DNA from: Actinomycetales bacterium
GTDB taxonomy: Bacteria; Actinomycetota; Actinomycetes; Actinomycetales; Microbacteriaceae
NCBI GenBank assembly: GCA_015654475.1
Contig: JAATGV010000012.1
Span: 62,001 to 126,000, forward strand
Length of the DNA stretch: 64,000 nucleotides
Reading direction: 5' to 3'
Of this stretch, positions 52,953-61,119 are shown one piece after another; position 1 is the stretch's first letter, and each line of letters begins with the position of its first letter. The notes below the pieces were generated by a model, which did not search any database, was not told the origin of the DNA, and saw only the letters and a list, made by a program, of their open reading frames with translations. A program made the position numbers and the translations under genes.

Positions 52953-54616
52953 CACGGCCATCCTATGGTGAAGTCGGCACCGATGACAATGATGCCGTCA
53001 ACGTGGTTCCCATATTTTTGGGTGAACTCGTCGAGTACCGACTGCACTGTTTGCTGTGATACCGGTTGAGCCGTTGTGCGCAGGTCGAGGACGATGCGTC
53101 CGGACTGAAGTCGTGCCTTCTTCAGCAAGCTCATCATTGACCTGGTTGTGCCCGATGTTGAGGTTTTGAACTCAACCGTTGCGAGTGAACTTGTTATCAA
53201 TGCGTCAGGAGATTTGTGGGTATCGCTTGGTGTCACAGCCCACACCTCCACGCCGGAGGTTTGTAACCAGGTGGCGATGGCTTGCTCCTTCGGAAGGAAG
53301 CTGTCTCCCGTCTTATCGATGCGCCCTTCTGCGCTGATCTGTTTGTAGGTTTCGCGTTCCAGCGTCGAGTTTTTCGACGTGGTCAGACGAAACGCGGCGG
53401 GGATCGTGTCGGAATTGTTGGCGGTCGTCCCTGCGGTGTCTTGTGTTCCCAACCTGGTTGATGCGCCGGTTGAGAAGCGTGTTTGTTCCCTCCACTGTTT
53501 GCGTGGTAGCCCGGTCGTGTCAACATGTTCGCGAATTCGAGCCTGCTTAGTCCGAATCTTGACGCCGAGGTGTTTCTGCTCGAGCGGGTCATCCTCGACG
53601 GCAAGTTTCTGCTTCAGCTTGCGTTCGTCGCGCTCGTACCTGCGCAAATCGTCACGAGCCTTCTCAAGTACGGGATTCGCTGTGGTGGTGTTCGACCAGT
53701 TGGTGAGCCCGGGCAGGTAGCTGGCAAGGTGGCACCGGCAGTTAGGATGGCCCCACATGGATGCGCGGAGCTGCTCATAGGTGGCGTCAACATGCACGGT
53801 CATCATCTGACCGGTCGTCGCGTGACGAACGGTGATGTCACCGACGGACCCGTCGAGGCTGATAATCTTCCCAGCCCACTGACCACATTTCGTACACGCT
53901 GAGGCACCGACGATGACCTGGGACAGGTTGATGCCGTTGCGAAGCATCTGGTCAACCCCGGCGTCGACGTAGGCACGTTGTACTGCGGTGCGGGTCGCCA
54001 TTTCGGCATAGGACCCGATTGTCCAATTTCGGCCGGCCTTATCCTGAAACCCTGTGACGCCGCGGGCGAGGAACTCTTTGACTGCGACCCGACGAGCATC
54101 TTCAACCGACGCGGTGCGCAATAGGACGCTTGGTGTGACCTCACTGATGACCTGTTGGTAGACGTCGCCACCAGGTAACCATGCGCCGGTTGCTGCTTCG
54201 ACTGGGTAGCGAAGGATCCGGTTGTTCAGCACCGTGTATGTGTTGTTGAGGTCGGCAGTAAGCATGGTGACCGATTCGGCCATGCTCCTCGAGATGGGTG
54301 CTCGAGGTGAGTAGGTCGCTTTGGTCAGGTCGTGCAATGCGGCGGCGGCACCACCGGACTGTGCGGCAGTGATGATGCGGGCCGCCAAGTCATCGGGAGT
54401 GTTCTCGGCCAACAGTTTGCGTGCGTCTGCTTTGAGCTGCTTGATCGTGGCCGCGGTGACTTGTTGTTGAACAATATTTTTGCCGCGTCGGGTGCGATCA
54501 AGGATTATTTGGATCAGTTGCGCTTCGACACGTTGGTATGCTGCTGCGGCCTGTCTGCCGAGGTCTTCGATCAGTTGGGCCGGGTCGGCACCGGGTGGTG
54601 GTGTCCACACTGGCAT
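52952..54616 (-). CDS. MuF-type minor capsid protein with C-terminal CdiA-CT-like nuclease domain
   Basis: The 554-residue protein has two parts. Residues about 1-310 resemble phage minor capsid proteins of the MuF/min_cap2 type, with ACTKCG (Cys241, Cys244) and HPNCRCH (His290-His296) near the end of that part. After a charged linker (310-415), residues 416-554 look like the nuclease domain of CdiA-type contact-dependent toxins: SPDALI with Asp471, then EFKT with Glu482 and Lys484, then KKARLQSGRIVLDL. MuF-fused toxins are known in temperate phages. The expected target is RNA or DNA in a competitor or host; this is inference. Confidence 0.8.
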   Translation of the reverse strand: MPVWTPPPGADPAQLIEDLGRQAAAAYQRVEAQLIQIILDRTRRGKNIVQQQVTAATIKQLKADARKLLAENTPDDLAARIITAAQSGGAAAALHDLTKATYSPRAPISRSMAESVTMLTADLNNTYTVLNNRILRYPVEAATGAWLPGGDVYQQVISEVTPSVLLRTASVEDARRVAVKEFLARGVTGFQDKAGRNWTIGSYAEMATRTAVQRAYVDAGVDQMLRNGINLSQVIVGASACTKCGQWAGKIISLDGSVGDITVRHATTGQMMTVHVDATYEQLRASMWGHPNCRCHLASYLPGLTNWSNTTTANPVLEKARDDLRRYERDERKLKQKLAVEDDPLEQKHLGVKIRTKQARIREHVDTTGLPRKQWREQTRFSTGASTRLGTQDTAGTTANNSDTIPAAFRLTTSKNSTLERETYKQISAEGRIDKTGDSFLPKEQAIATWLQTSGVEVWAVTPSDTHKSPDALITSSLATVEFKTSTSGTTRSMMSLLKKARLQSGRIVLDLRTTAQPVSQQTVQSVLDEFTQKYGNHVDGIIVIGADFTIGWP

Positions 54617-54619
54617 GGG

Positions 54620-56191
54620 TTACGCCGTAGCAGAGTCGAACGGTGTGCGACCGAGGACGGTGGGGTCGATCTCGCCTTCACTGTTGATCGCCGCAACCTC
54701 GTTCTCAACTCGTATGTCGTCCCAGTCGGGGTGTTGCATGCGAACACCCGTCTCGATCGAAATGAGTTTCGCGTCACGCAGAAACTTGAGCGTCTGCGAG
54801 TCCTTGAGGGGGTCGGTCTGTGATTGTTCTGGTGCGGTGACGGCAGGGAGATCGAACTCGCCACCGCCCTTGCCCGCAAATACTCGGCCGTCGAGCGCGA
54901 GGGCAGCTTGTCCGAGGTGTCCGAGTGCGCTTTTCCAGGCCAACATTTTTCGGTCCCTGGTGCGCTCCGACATGCTGCGACGGTCGGATACTTCGGTGGC
55001 TGTTTTCGCGGCCCCGTCACCATACTCGTCGTAATCACTCAGACTATATCCGGCAGCATGGAGGACCTCAGTCGACAGTGCTTCGGTGGTGCGGGCATGC
55101 TCGTCAACACGGATCTTGAACTGTTCCACACTGAGATTCTCGGCAAGGCCTTTGCCGGGTTGCATGCCGGGGAGTTGGGTGAAGAATTCGGCTTCGTCGT
55201 CAAACGAGGCTCCTTGTCTGACCTCGTTGCCGTCCCGGTCCCGGCGGTGGTGGTCGAGCATCCCTGCGGCTACGAACGCGCGTGCTTTGCCAAGGCGAAT
55301 GTCTCGCATCCAGGATGACCAGGTTTCGTCCAGGGCGTCGAGGAAACTGTCTTGGCTTTCGTAGTCGGAGCGGCCCAAGTGCATGAGCGTGCCGATCTTT
55401 CGCCACTGGCGGGCCGCGGCGTTGGGGATGTATGCGGCGGTCAGGTGCGGAATGTTGGTGATGATGATCGAGTCGGCGTTGACGAGCTTGGCCAGGTATT
55501 CGGTTTCTGGTCGTTCTTGCAGGGGGATGCGTGTGCCGATTGATGTGGCGGTGCCTTGGTAGAGGGCGTGCTCGATTCCGCCAATGGCGTGCCGTTCTAG
55601 GTGCCGGTACACGGTGGTGGTGTTTTGTTCCGTGTATTCGGTCCACATGGTGATGGCGGAGGTGCGGCCGGCTTGAAACTCGGGGAGGATGAGGTCGGCA
55701 CCGGAGGTTTGAAACCATGGTTTGTCGGACACTTTGTTGTCCCAGGCGAGGGTGAGTGCAACACCGCCGAGGGCTGCCTGTATTTCTGCTGCGTCGAGCA
55801 GGGTGGCGTGGGTTTCGTCACTGTTCATGATCAGGTCGAGCCGTGCCTGGGCCGCATCCTGGTTCGGCAGGGTGAGTGTTGGTGGTTCGGCGAAGAGGAG
55901 TTCTGAGGAGAGGCGTGCCATGTTCGCGGCCAGGGGTGCGTGTAAACGTGTTGATGGGCGACGGGTCATGTCGCCGAGGGGTTTGCCCCAAAAGAATGAT
56001 TGGACTGCCCCGACGAGGCCACCGGTGCGGTTGACGCCGTGGATGCGGTATGCGGGGCGTGAGTGTGTTTGGTAGGCGTTGGTGAGTCTGTCGGTGTCTC
56101 CGGTGTACCACGCGTCGTAGGTGTCGAGTTGTTGGTAGGCGACATCGAACGGGGTAGGAGGCCAGGGTGTGCCGTTGATGGGTAATGGCAT
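54620..56191 (-). CDS. Portal protein
   Basis: The 523-residue protein begins MPLPINGTPWPPTPFDVAYQ, typical of actinophage portals of the SPP1 gp6-like type. It follows terminase and precedes the MuF-like gene, as in most tailed phages. Features include a clip/stem-like central region (FLDALDETWSSWMRDIRLG) and a C-terminal helical region with DRKMLAWKSALGHL. The dodecameric portal forms the DNA channel and binds terminase. GAGGCCACC precedes the ATG. Confidence 0.88.
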   Translation of the reverse strand: MPLPINGTPWPPTPFDVAYQQLDTYDAWYTGDTDRLTNAYQTHSRPAYRIHGVNRTGGLVGAVQSFFWGKPLGDMTRRPSTRLHAPLAANMARLSSELLFAEPPTLTLPNQDAAQARLDLIMNSDETHATLLDAAEIQAALGGVALTLAWDNKVSDKPWFQTSGADLILPEFQAGRTSAITMWTEYTEQNTTTVYRHLERHAIGGIEHALYQGTATSIGTRIPLQERPETEYLAKLVNADSIIITNIPHLTAAYIPNAAARQWRKIGTLMHLGRSDYESQDSFLDALDETWSSWMRDIRLGKARAFVAAGMLDHHRRDRDGNEVRQGASFDDEAEFFTQLPGMQPGKGLAENLSVEQFKIRVDEHARTTEALSTEVLHAAGYSLSDYDEYGDGAAKTATEVSDRRSMSERTRDRKMLAWKSALGHLGQAALALDGRVFAGKGGGEFDLPAVTAPEQSQTDPLKDSQTLKFLRDAKLISIETGVRMQHPDWDDIRVENEVAAINSEGEIDPTVLGRTPFDSATA

Positions 56192-56255
56192 GGTGGCCTC
56201 CTTTCGATTGGTGGTTTGTGGCGGGGCGTTCGCGCTTCTTGCCGGCCCGCGCGGC

Positions 56256-56402
56256 TCAGTTCAGGTGGACAGGACCTTGGCGCTTCCCTACTTGGGGTAG
56301 GGGGTCTTTCATGTTGTCGTGACGACAACGATCTCTCAGTGAGGTGACCACCCACCAATGCCCACAGATAGGGCAACGATGCTGGGCTTCGATAGTGTTC
56401 AT
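56256..56402 (-). CDS. 48-residue zinc-finger-like protein after terminase
   Basis: This short ORF starts MNTIEAQHRCPICGHWWV and contains HRCPICGHWW and RCRHDN, so a C-P-x-C and C-x-H pair could bind zinc. Its ATG overlaps the terminase stop by four bases (ATGA), which supports translation. I do not know its role; position suggests a packaging accessory factor. Confidence 0.55.
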   Translation of the reverse strand: MNTIEAQHRCPICGHWWVVTSLRDRCRHDNMKDPLPQVGKRQGPVHLN

Positions 56403-57727
56403 GCGGCGAGTGTGTACGCTTGCGCAAGAATCGGTCGCCACAGGTGCCGGGTTGAATGCACCGCATACCTCCATGCATCCATGTCGTGATCCGCAACCTT
56501 GAGTGGCTTGTCTTCGCCCTTCTCGGTGGCTTTCGGGTCCCACGAGTAGGCGGGGGCTTCAAGGATGAGGCCTTTGCACCGGTCGGTGACGATCATGTGG
56601 TCGTTGCCGAGGAGTGATGCGATTTCGCTAATGCCGGCGGTGACTTCGTTGTCGGCTTCCCACGTGTTGACCCCATCTGTCCAGAGTTGTTCACGGAAGC
56701 TGGCGGCGGACGGGTCGAGGATGACTTGTTCAACGTCGATTGGCATGTCGTCTGGTGTGCGCAACCCTTGCATCCATTCGCGTAGTTGCTTGGACAGGAC
56801 AGCGTCGGTGAGGCGTTGGTTAGTGACCCTTGAGTCCCACCGCCATTCGTCCACAACAACGAGTCGTGGTGTTGGGTTGCCTTTGGTGTCGTATTCGTCT
56901 GTGACGGCAAGCAGGACGGCAGCTGTGGCGTTGGTGGTGCCGTAGTCGATGCCGATTGCGAGCCATCGTTGGACGGGTGGGAGGCTGGCCCAGGGGATGA
57001 CGTGCCGGCTTACTTGCCACAGGTCGTAGATGGCGCCCTCGGCGGCAACCCATTCGGATTCGATGTACCGGCGGTACCACAGTCCGACGTACGTGTTCTT
57101 GAGGTCGGCGATGTAGTCGGGGTTGTTGCGGACCATCCACGTGTTGTCATCGAGAATGAATGTGACTCGGAACAATGACAACACGTTGGTGTCGGTGTCC
57201 AAGTGTTCTTGCCCGAGTTTGTCGATCCAGATGCGTGCCCGGTCGAGCCATTTCTTCTTCAACCAGTGTTCCGGGCCTTCGGGGTTGCAGGTGAGGATGA
57301 TCTGCGCACCCGGCACACTGAGTCTTGAATAGAGCATGTTGAAGAACGACTCCGGCAAAGTGGACGCTTCATCAACGTATGCGCCTGCCAGGGTGAGGCC
57401 TTGGATCTTTGAGGTGGCACCTTCATTGGTGGCACCGATCAGCAACACTTCTCGGCCGAGGATTGAGGCTGTGCCGTTGCCGCGGTTGATCTTGACTCGC
57501 TGTTTCCCCAACATGGCCTGTAACGGCATGAGGACGTTTTGGATGATGGTGCGCTCGGTTTTGCCTGTCATGAGGAGGATGCCGGCGGGCCCGTTGCGAA
57601 CGTATTTGATCCACCATAATGAGGAGGCGTGGGTTTTGCTCGAGCGGACGGCACCGTCAAAAGCGGTGATTTTCGTGCCTCGGTCTTGGACGGCGAGGAA
57701 TGCTTTGCCTTCGAGTGGTTCGATCAT
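56399..57727 (-). CDS. Terminase large subunit
   Basis: The 442-residue protein has a Walker A-like motif GAVRSSKTHA (25-34), Walker B LAGAYVDEA with Asp119/Glu120, and a C-terminal nuclease domain with GIDYGTTNATA, VEQVILDPSA and DHDMDAWRYAVHS. It is the motor and endonuclease that packages phage DNA into the portal. The ATG at 57727 gives an ATGA overlap with the small subunit; an upstream start at 57760 lies inside that gene. Confidence 0.92.
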   Translation of the reverse strand: MIEPLEGKAFLAVQDRGTKITAFDGAVRSSKTHASSLWWIKYVRNGPAGILLMTGKTERTIIQNVLMPLQAMLGKQRVKINRGNGTASILGREVLLIGATNEGATSKIQGLTLAGAYVDEASTLPESFFNMLYSRLSVPGAQIILTCNPEGPEHWLKKKWLDRARIWIDKLGQEHLDTDTNVLSLFRVTFILDDNTWMVRNNPDYIADLKNTYVGLWYRRYIESEWVAAEGAIYDLWQVSRHVIPWASLPPVQRWLAIGIDYGTTNATAAVLLAVTDEYDTKGNPTPRLVVVDEWRWDSRVTNQRLTDAVLSKQLREWMQGLRTPDDMPIDVEQVILDPSAASFREQLWTDGVNTWEADNEVTAGISEIASLLGNDHMIVTDRCKGLILEAPAYSWDPKATEKGEDKPLKVADHDMDAWRYAVHSTRHLWRPILAQAYTLAA

Positions 57728-58203
57728 GGGGTTTTGTTTCCCATTGCGAAGTCGAGCCATTCGTCAACAGCGTTGGTGTCACCGACCATGGTGTCTTTGT
57801 CGACGATTTTGGAGGCTTTGTCGAATGCGATGGCCGCACTTGTCATGATTTGGCGTTGTGCGTCGACGGGTGGGTGGTCGAGTTGGACTTCGCGGTAGAT
57901 GTTGTCTTTGCCGCCGAAGTTGTAGGCCTTGAATGGTTGGTGGAGTTGGTCGAGGAACCAGTGGGCTTCTTCGATCATGCGTTCGGCGAGTTCTTGTCGG
58001 CGGACGGTGAGGTCGACGCTGCGTGCTCTGGTGGCGTTTCGTGTTTGGGCGCGGTCGAAGCGGAGGCCGATTCGGGCGGCGTGCACTGAGATGGTTTTTT
58101 TGGCGAAGCCGAGTTGTTTGGCGATGGCGGTGAGTGTGAGGCCTTGGGTGTGGAGTTGGCGGAGTTTTTCGAGGTCGTCGGGTGTGACGGTGCGTTGGGG
58201 CAT
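57724..58203 (-). CDS. Terminase small subunit-type HTH protein
   Basis: The 159-residue protein has an N-terminal helix-turn-helix (about 8-45: LEKLRQLHTQGLTLTAIAKQLGFAKKTISVHAARIGL), then a long amphipathic helix region (QELAERMIEEAHWFLDQLHQ), and a C-terminal part. This is the usual layout for small terminases that recognise phage DNA ends. It is translationally coupled to the large subunit. Confidence 0.82.
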   Translation of the reverse strand: MPQRTVTPDDLEKLRQLHTQGLTLTAIAKQLGFAKKTISVHAARIGLRFDRAQTRNATRARSVDLTVRRQELAERMIEEAHWFLDQLHQPFKAYNFGGKDNIYREVQLDHPPVDAQRQIMTSAAIAFDKASKIVDKDTMVGDTNAVDEWLDFAMGNKTP

Positions 58204-58265
58204 GGGTTCACCTCCGACGCGTCTTGCGTCCTGCCGGTGTCAGTGGGGCGTTCTAAGGTTCAGTC

Positions 58266-58517
58266 ATGACGAATGGATTGATTGTGACTGTAGCTATCTC
58301 TGCAAGTGACTTCGACGAGGCGGTGCATGCGATCGATGTGGCGCCGGGCTTGCACGTATTCTCGGATATAAATCCGGCCGCTAAGACGGCCCTGACGATC
58401 GCCAAGTCGACGGATGACGTTGCGGAGGGTGACCAACTCAAATTTAGGGATGAAGTAGCTGACGCGCTTGGACGCTCTGGTATCACTGCGGTTGTGGTTG
58501 GTGGGGGACTCTACTGA
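58266..58517 (+). CDS. Small rightward prophage protein, unknown
   Basis: The 83-residue protein shows an alternating helix-strand pattern (LIVTVAISASDFDEAVHAIDV, GITAVVVGGG). It runs against the surrounding genes. TAAGGT lies six bases before the ATG and no ribosome binding site is seen, which fits a leaderless promoter. No family is recognised. Confidence 0.5.
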   Translation: MTNGLIVTVAISASDFDEAVHAIDVAPGLHVFSDINPAAKTALTIAKSTDDVAEGDQLKFRDEVADALGRSGITAVVVGGGLY

Positions 58518-58597
58518 TATAGGAGTCTCAGTACTGGACGCTCTGCGCCCGACCTTATAAATGAAGTGTGCCACCTGTGCCACCCTTCTTGCAAGCA

Positions 58598-58795
58598 TTA
58601 CGGTTGCGTGTCGCGAATAAGTTGTGGAGTCTTTTCGGCTTCGAGGGTGGCGAGGTCGTCGCGGTTGAGGTAGAGGGTGCGTGAGGGGCGAATGGTTCGT
58701 ATTCGTCCCTCACTGAGCCACCGGTAGATGGTGCGTCTGGCACGGCCCGTAAACTCGCATGCTTCGGAAAGGCTAAGCCAGTCATCACGATTCAT
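58598..58795 (-). CDS. AlpA/excisionase-like helix-turn-helix protein
   Basis: The 65-residue protein is a MerR-like winged helix of the excisionase family: LSLSEACEFTGRARRTIYRWLSEGRI, then a wing with RTLYLNRDDLATLEA. It could be a phage excisionase or transcription regulator. It lies far from int, so a regulatory role in late or replication genes is equally likely. Confidence 0.75.
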   Translation of the reverse strand: MNRDDWLSLSEACEFTGRARRTIYRWLSEGRIRTIRPSRTLYLNRDDLATLEAEKTPQLIRDTQP

Positions 58796-58842
58796 GAGAG
58801 CTTGAGTTCTCTACTTTGTAACGCCGGACATATCATCGACCT

Positions 58843-59043
58843 ATGGCAAAAAAACTGCTTCACTATTACGGAAACAAGTTCGAGCTCGCTCCTAATCAAG
58901 ATAACGCCGGTACGCAGCTCGACGATGAAGGTATTAAATTCGACTTGGCCGATGGCAAGTTTGTGGTTCTTTACGGTGACCCTAATTATGCGATCGAAGT
59001 TGAGACAGTTGAATATAATATGATTCCTCAGCGCATCCGCTGA
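58843..59043 (+). CDS. Small rightward prophage protein, unknown
   Basis: The 66-residue protein is basic at the N-terminus (MAKKLLHYYGNKFEL) and beta-rich after (IKFDLADGKFVVLYGDPNYAIEV). TATCAT lies six bases before the ATG, another leaderless pattern. No family is recognised. It is divergent from the HTH gene at 58598-58795. Confidence 0.5.
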   Translation: MAKKLLHYYGNKFELAPNQDNAGTQLDDEGIKFDLADGKFVVLYGDPNYAIEVETVEYNMIPQRIR

Positions 59044-59101
59044 CCTCAGCACAAGGCCAGCCGTGTCCCTCCTGATCGTCGTGGGGGGATGCGCTGGCTG
59101 C

Positions 59102-59293
59102 CTATACCGTTTGCCCAAGGCCGCCCTCCTCGTCGAGAACCTCAAGCAACGCTTTGCTCCACCAATCAACCTCGTGATTGCCAGAAATCGCTATCTCGTC
59201 CGCGTACACACGCACCACATCAAATGTGGTCTGTAGCGCGTCTACCACAGGAGACCATCGCTTCTCCGCTTCTTGGCGTGCTTGATCACTCAT
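59102..59293 (-). CDS. Small prophage protein, unknown
   Basis: The 63-residue acidic protein begins MSDQARQEAEKRWSPVVDAL and ends EVDWWSKALLEVLDEEGGLGQ. It overlaps the stop of the preceding gene by four bases and is probably cotranscribed with it. No function can be given. Confidence 0.55.
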   Translation of the reverse strand: MSDQARQEAEKRWSPVVDALQTTFDVVRVYADEIAISGNHEVDWWSKALLEVLDEEGGLGQTV

Positions 59294-59955
59294 TGTTGTT
59301 CCCTTTCCTGTGCCCGGCGAGACTGCCCTGTCTTGGCTTGTTCTTGTTCCAATACCATCGCGTCCAACAGCATCAACTCATACGGCTCAACCGCGTGACA
59401 AAACCGACACTGCACCACAATGTCACCCCGATATTCAAGCGGCGGCTTATACACCAAACCAAGCTTCTTGCACGCCCGGCACTTCACATACGGCACCCTG
59501 TGCGCCCTATCAACCGCCGGCCACTTACGTTGCACCCTCTGCACCTCCCGATACAGCTCAACAGCCGCACGAGCCCCATCCGGTGAGGTCACGATGTCGC
59601 GCAGTTCCGTACCCCAATAGCGATACCAGTCACCCACATACGCCCCCAGGTCGTGAGCGGCCAACACTGAGGCGGGAATCGGGATTGATGGTTCCGTGGA
59701 GGTTTTCACTCGAATGTTCTCAACTCGCACCGATGACGGGCCGGTGCGCAGGTAGGCGAGGTATGGCATGATGTCGTGGTCGACTTGGACGAGTTTCCGC
59801 CAACACGACGCACACAACATGCCCGCCGTCGCCTCAGCCGGCGCACAACCCAAACACGCCTCACCGAGGCTCGTGACACCAGTACAGCCTTCGTGGTGCA
59901 CACCGTGGGCTCGGCAGGCCCAACCGGACATTTCATGTGTAATGCAAGCAATCAT
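59290..59955 (-). CDS. Cysteine-rich zinc-binding prophage protein
   Basis: The 221-residue protein has two cysteine clusters. The N-terminal one (about 4-50) has CxxH, CxGC-like and CASCWRK. The C-terminal one (about 160-195) has VKCRACKKLGLVYK and VVQCRFCHAVEPYE, a classic four-cysteine zinc ribbon. The middle is helical. It may be a DNA- or RNA-binding factor in the early region. Overlap at 59955 joins it to the next gene. Confidence 0.7.
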   Translation of the reverse strand: MIACITHEMSGWACRAHGVHHEGCTGVTSLGEACLGCAPAEATAGMLCASCWRKLVQVDHDIMPYLAYLRTGPSSVRVENIRVKTSTEPSIPIPASVLAAHDLGAYVGDWYRYWGTELRDIVTSPDGARAAVELYREVQRVQRKWPAVDRAHRVPYVKCRACKKLGLVYKPPLEYRGDIVVQCRFCHAVEPYELMLLDAMVLEQEQAKTGQSRRAQEREQQ

Positions 59956-60344
59956 CAGAACGGTGCCTCCTCAGGCAACACGGCGGCGGGTGGACGGGTG
60001 ACAAGCTGAAACTGGCCCGGGAATCGGAACCCGGCACAGTGGTGGGCAGGGAGGATCACGGGCGGGTAGAGGAAGTGGCGGCCGAGCTCACCACGACCCG
60101 CCCACCACTCAAACCTCGACATCGTGCCTTGAAAGACCTCGGCGGCAGCCACCTCGAATGTGAATGTGCGCTGCGTCACCGCCCACAACTGACGGCCAGC
60201 AAGGATGCAACCAATCTGCTGTTCCAAAGTGAGCGGGGTCGGGTCAATACGTTTTTTGGCGGGGAACGTCGCGAAGCCGGTTACCCAGTCGTGAGTGATT
60301 TGGATGATTTCGGCGCCGCAGTTTTTGCAAGTGTCGGTGCTCAT
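59955..60344 (-). CDS. Prophage protein with N-terminal CxxC, unknown
   Basis: The 129-residue protein begins MSTDTCKNCGAEIIQITHDW, with a CKNC pair, and continues with mixed beta and hydrophobic segments (EQQIGCILAGRQLWAVTQRTFTFEV). It overlaps neighbours by one and four bases in a run of translationally coupled genes. No family is recognised. Confidence 0.55.
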   Translation of the reverse strand: MSTDTCKNCGAEIIQITHDWVTGFATFPAKKRIDPTPLTLEQQIGCILAGRQLWAVTQRTFTFEVAAAEVFQGTMSRFEWWAGRGELGRHFLYPPVILPAHHCAGFRFPGQFQLVTRPPAAVLPEEAPF

Positions 60345-60658
60345 GCGGCGGCCTTGCTGGGATTGTCGGGTGCCTGGTGGTGTCCGGTTTCTCGCTCTAT
60401 GACGCTATATACGTGTTTTTGAGTTGCTTTGACTACCTCTATACGCGTACTTGGTAAAAACCGGGCACCACTAGGCACCCGTACCTTAGTCGGCCAGTGA
60501 TTATGGGGCATGTAGCGGGTGCCCGGTTCCAAAATAACTGAGCACCCACTAGGCACCCGTCGCCCGAACTGAGCACCCGCTGTCCGGGTGCTGCTTGTGG
60601 ATAACTTGGTGGGGGTGCCCGGTTTGGGTGCCGGGTTTGAGACTGTGGCGGTGCTCAT
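60341..60658 (-). CDS. Small prophage protein with repeated RVPSG motif
   Basis: The 105-residue protein begins MSTATVSNPAPKPG. It contains RRVPSGCSVILEPGTRYMPHN and KVRVPSGARFLPSTR, so the RVPSG motif is repeated. The DNA beneath is full of GGGTGCC-type repeats and one DnaA box and may act as an origin. The ATG overlaps the preceding stop (ATGA). Function unknown. Confidence 0.55.
   Translation of the reverse strand: MSTATVSNPAPKPGTPTKLSTSSTRTAGAQFGRRVPSGCSVILEPGTRYMPHNHWPTKVRVPSGARFLPSTRIEVVKATQKHVYSVIERETGHHQAPDNPSKAAA
60464..60632. repeat. GGGTGCC/GGCACCC repeat cluster with DnaA box (possible phage origin)
   Basis: Nine copies of GGGTGC(C/T) or its complement lie here: 60464, 60474, 60517, 60541, 60552, 60572, 60586, 60613 and 60626 (first bases, both strands). 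The 14-base block CACTAGGCACCCGT is repeated at 60469-60482 and 60547-60560. A perfect DnaA box TGTGGATAA is at 60596-60604. The cluster sits about 0.5 kb downstream of the primase-helicase gene. Confidence 0.6.
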
Positions 60659-61119
60659 TCGGACTCCGATACGGTGTCGAGAATGGCGAAAAGGTCGCTT
60701 GCAATACGACCGGAGTTCACCGTGTTCAGGTGGCCACGTGCGTGAAAAGCGCGATCCTCGGCGTACGCCCGCACTTTGGCGAGCTTGGCCTCCAGGTCCG
60801 CGATTCGTATCGCACTGTATGTCGCGGGGATGTAGGTCAGGGTTAGCCCGTGCCCTGACACCCCGCACGATGGGTGTCGCCTGTCCTCCGCCTGAGATAC
60901 TGCTGTTCCTCGCGCGATATTGTCACACCACGCGCAAAGCGTCGATGTGCTGTCTCTCAGCTCGGTGCGTAGGAGGCCAGAATCCGCGAGGTATCTGGCT
61001 CTCGGAAGATTCCTCTCTGTCAGGTACGGGATGATTGCAGGGTCTTGGTCTAGCTCCTTCACCGCAGACTCAGCCAAAGCCCGTGCCGTTCTCTCGATGA
61101 TGCTCATTGCGTTCCTCAT
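60655..61119 (-). CDS. Early-region prophage protein, unknown
   Basis: The 154-residue, mostly helical protein contains a CAWCDNIARG segment and a later HPSCGVSGHG, so it may bind one metal ion. It has a C-terminal coiled coil (RIADLEAKLAKVRAYAEDRA). Both ends overlap neighbours by four bases. No family is recognised. Confidence 0.55.
   Translation of the reverse strand: MRNAMSIIERTARALAESAVKELDQDPAIIPYLTERNLPRARYLADSGLLRTELRDSTSTLCAWCDNIARGTAVSQAEDRRHPSCGVSGHGLTLTYIPATYSAIRIADLEAKLAKVRAYAEDRAFHARGHLNTVNSGRIASDLFAILDTVSESE

Noticed and set aside
58260-58598. Minus-strand frame opposite the small gene at 58266
   Set aside because: The + strand ORF has better composition and a plausible leaderless promoter; the minus frame reads as a shadow.
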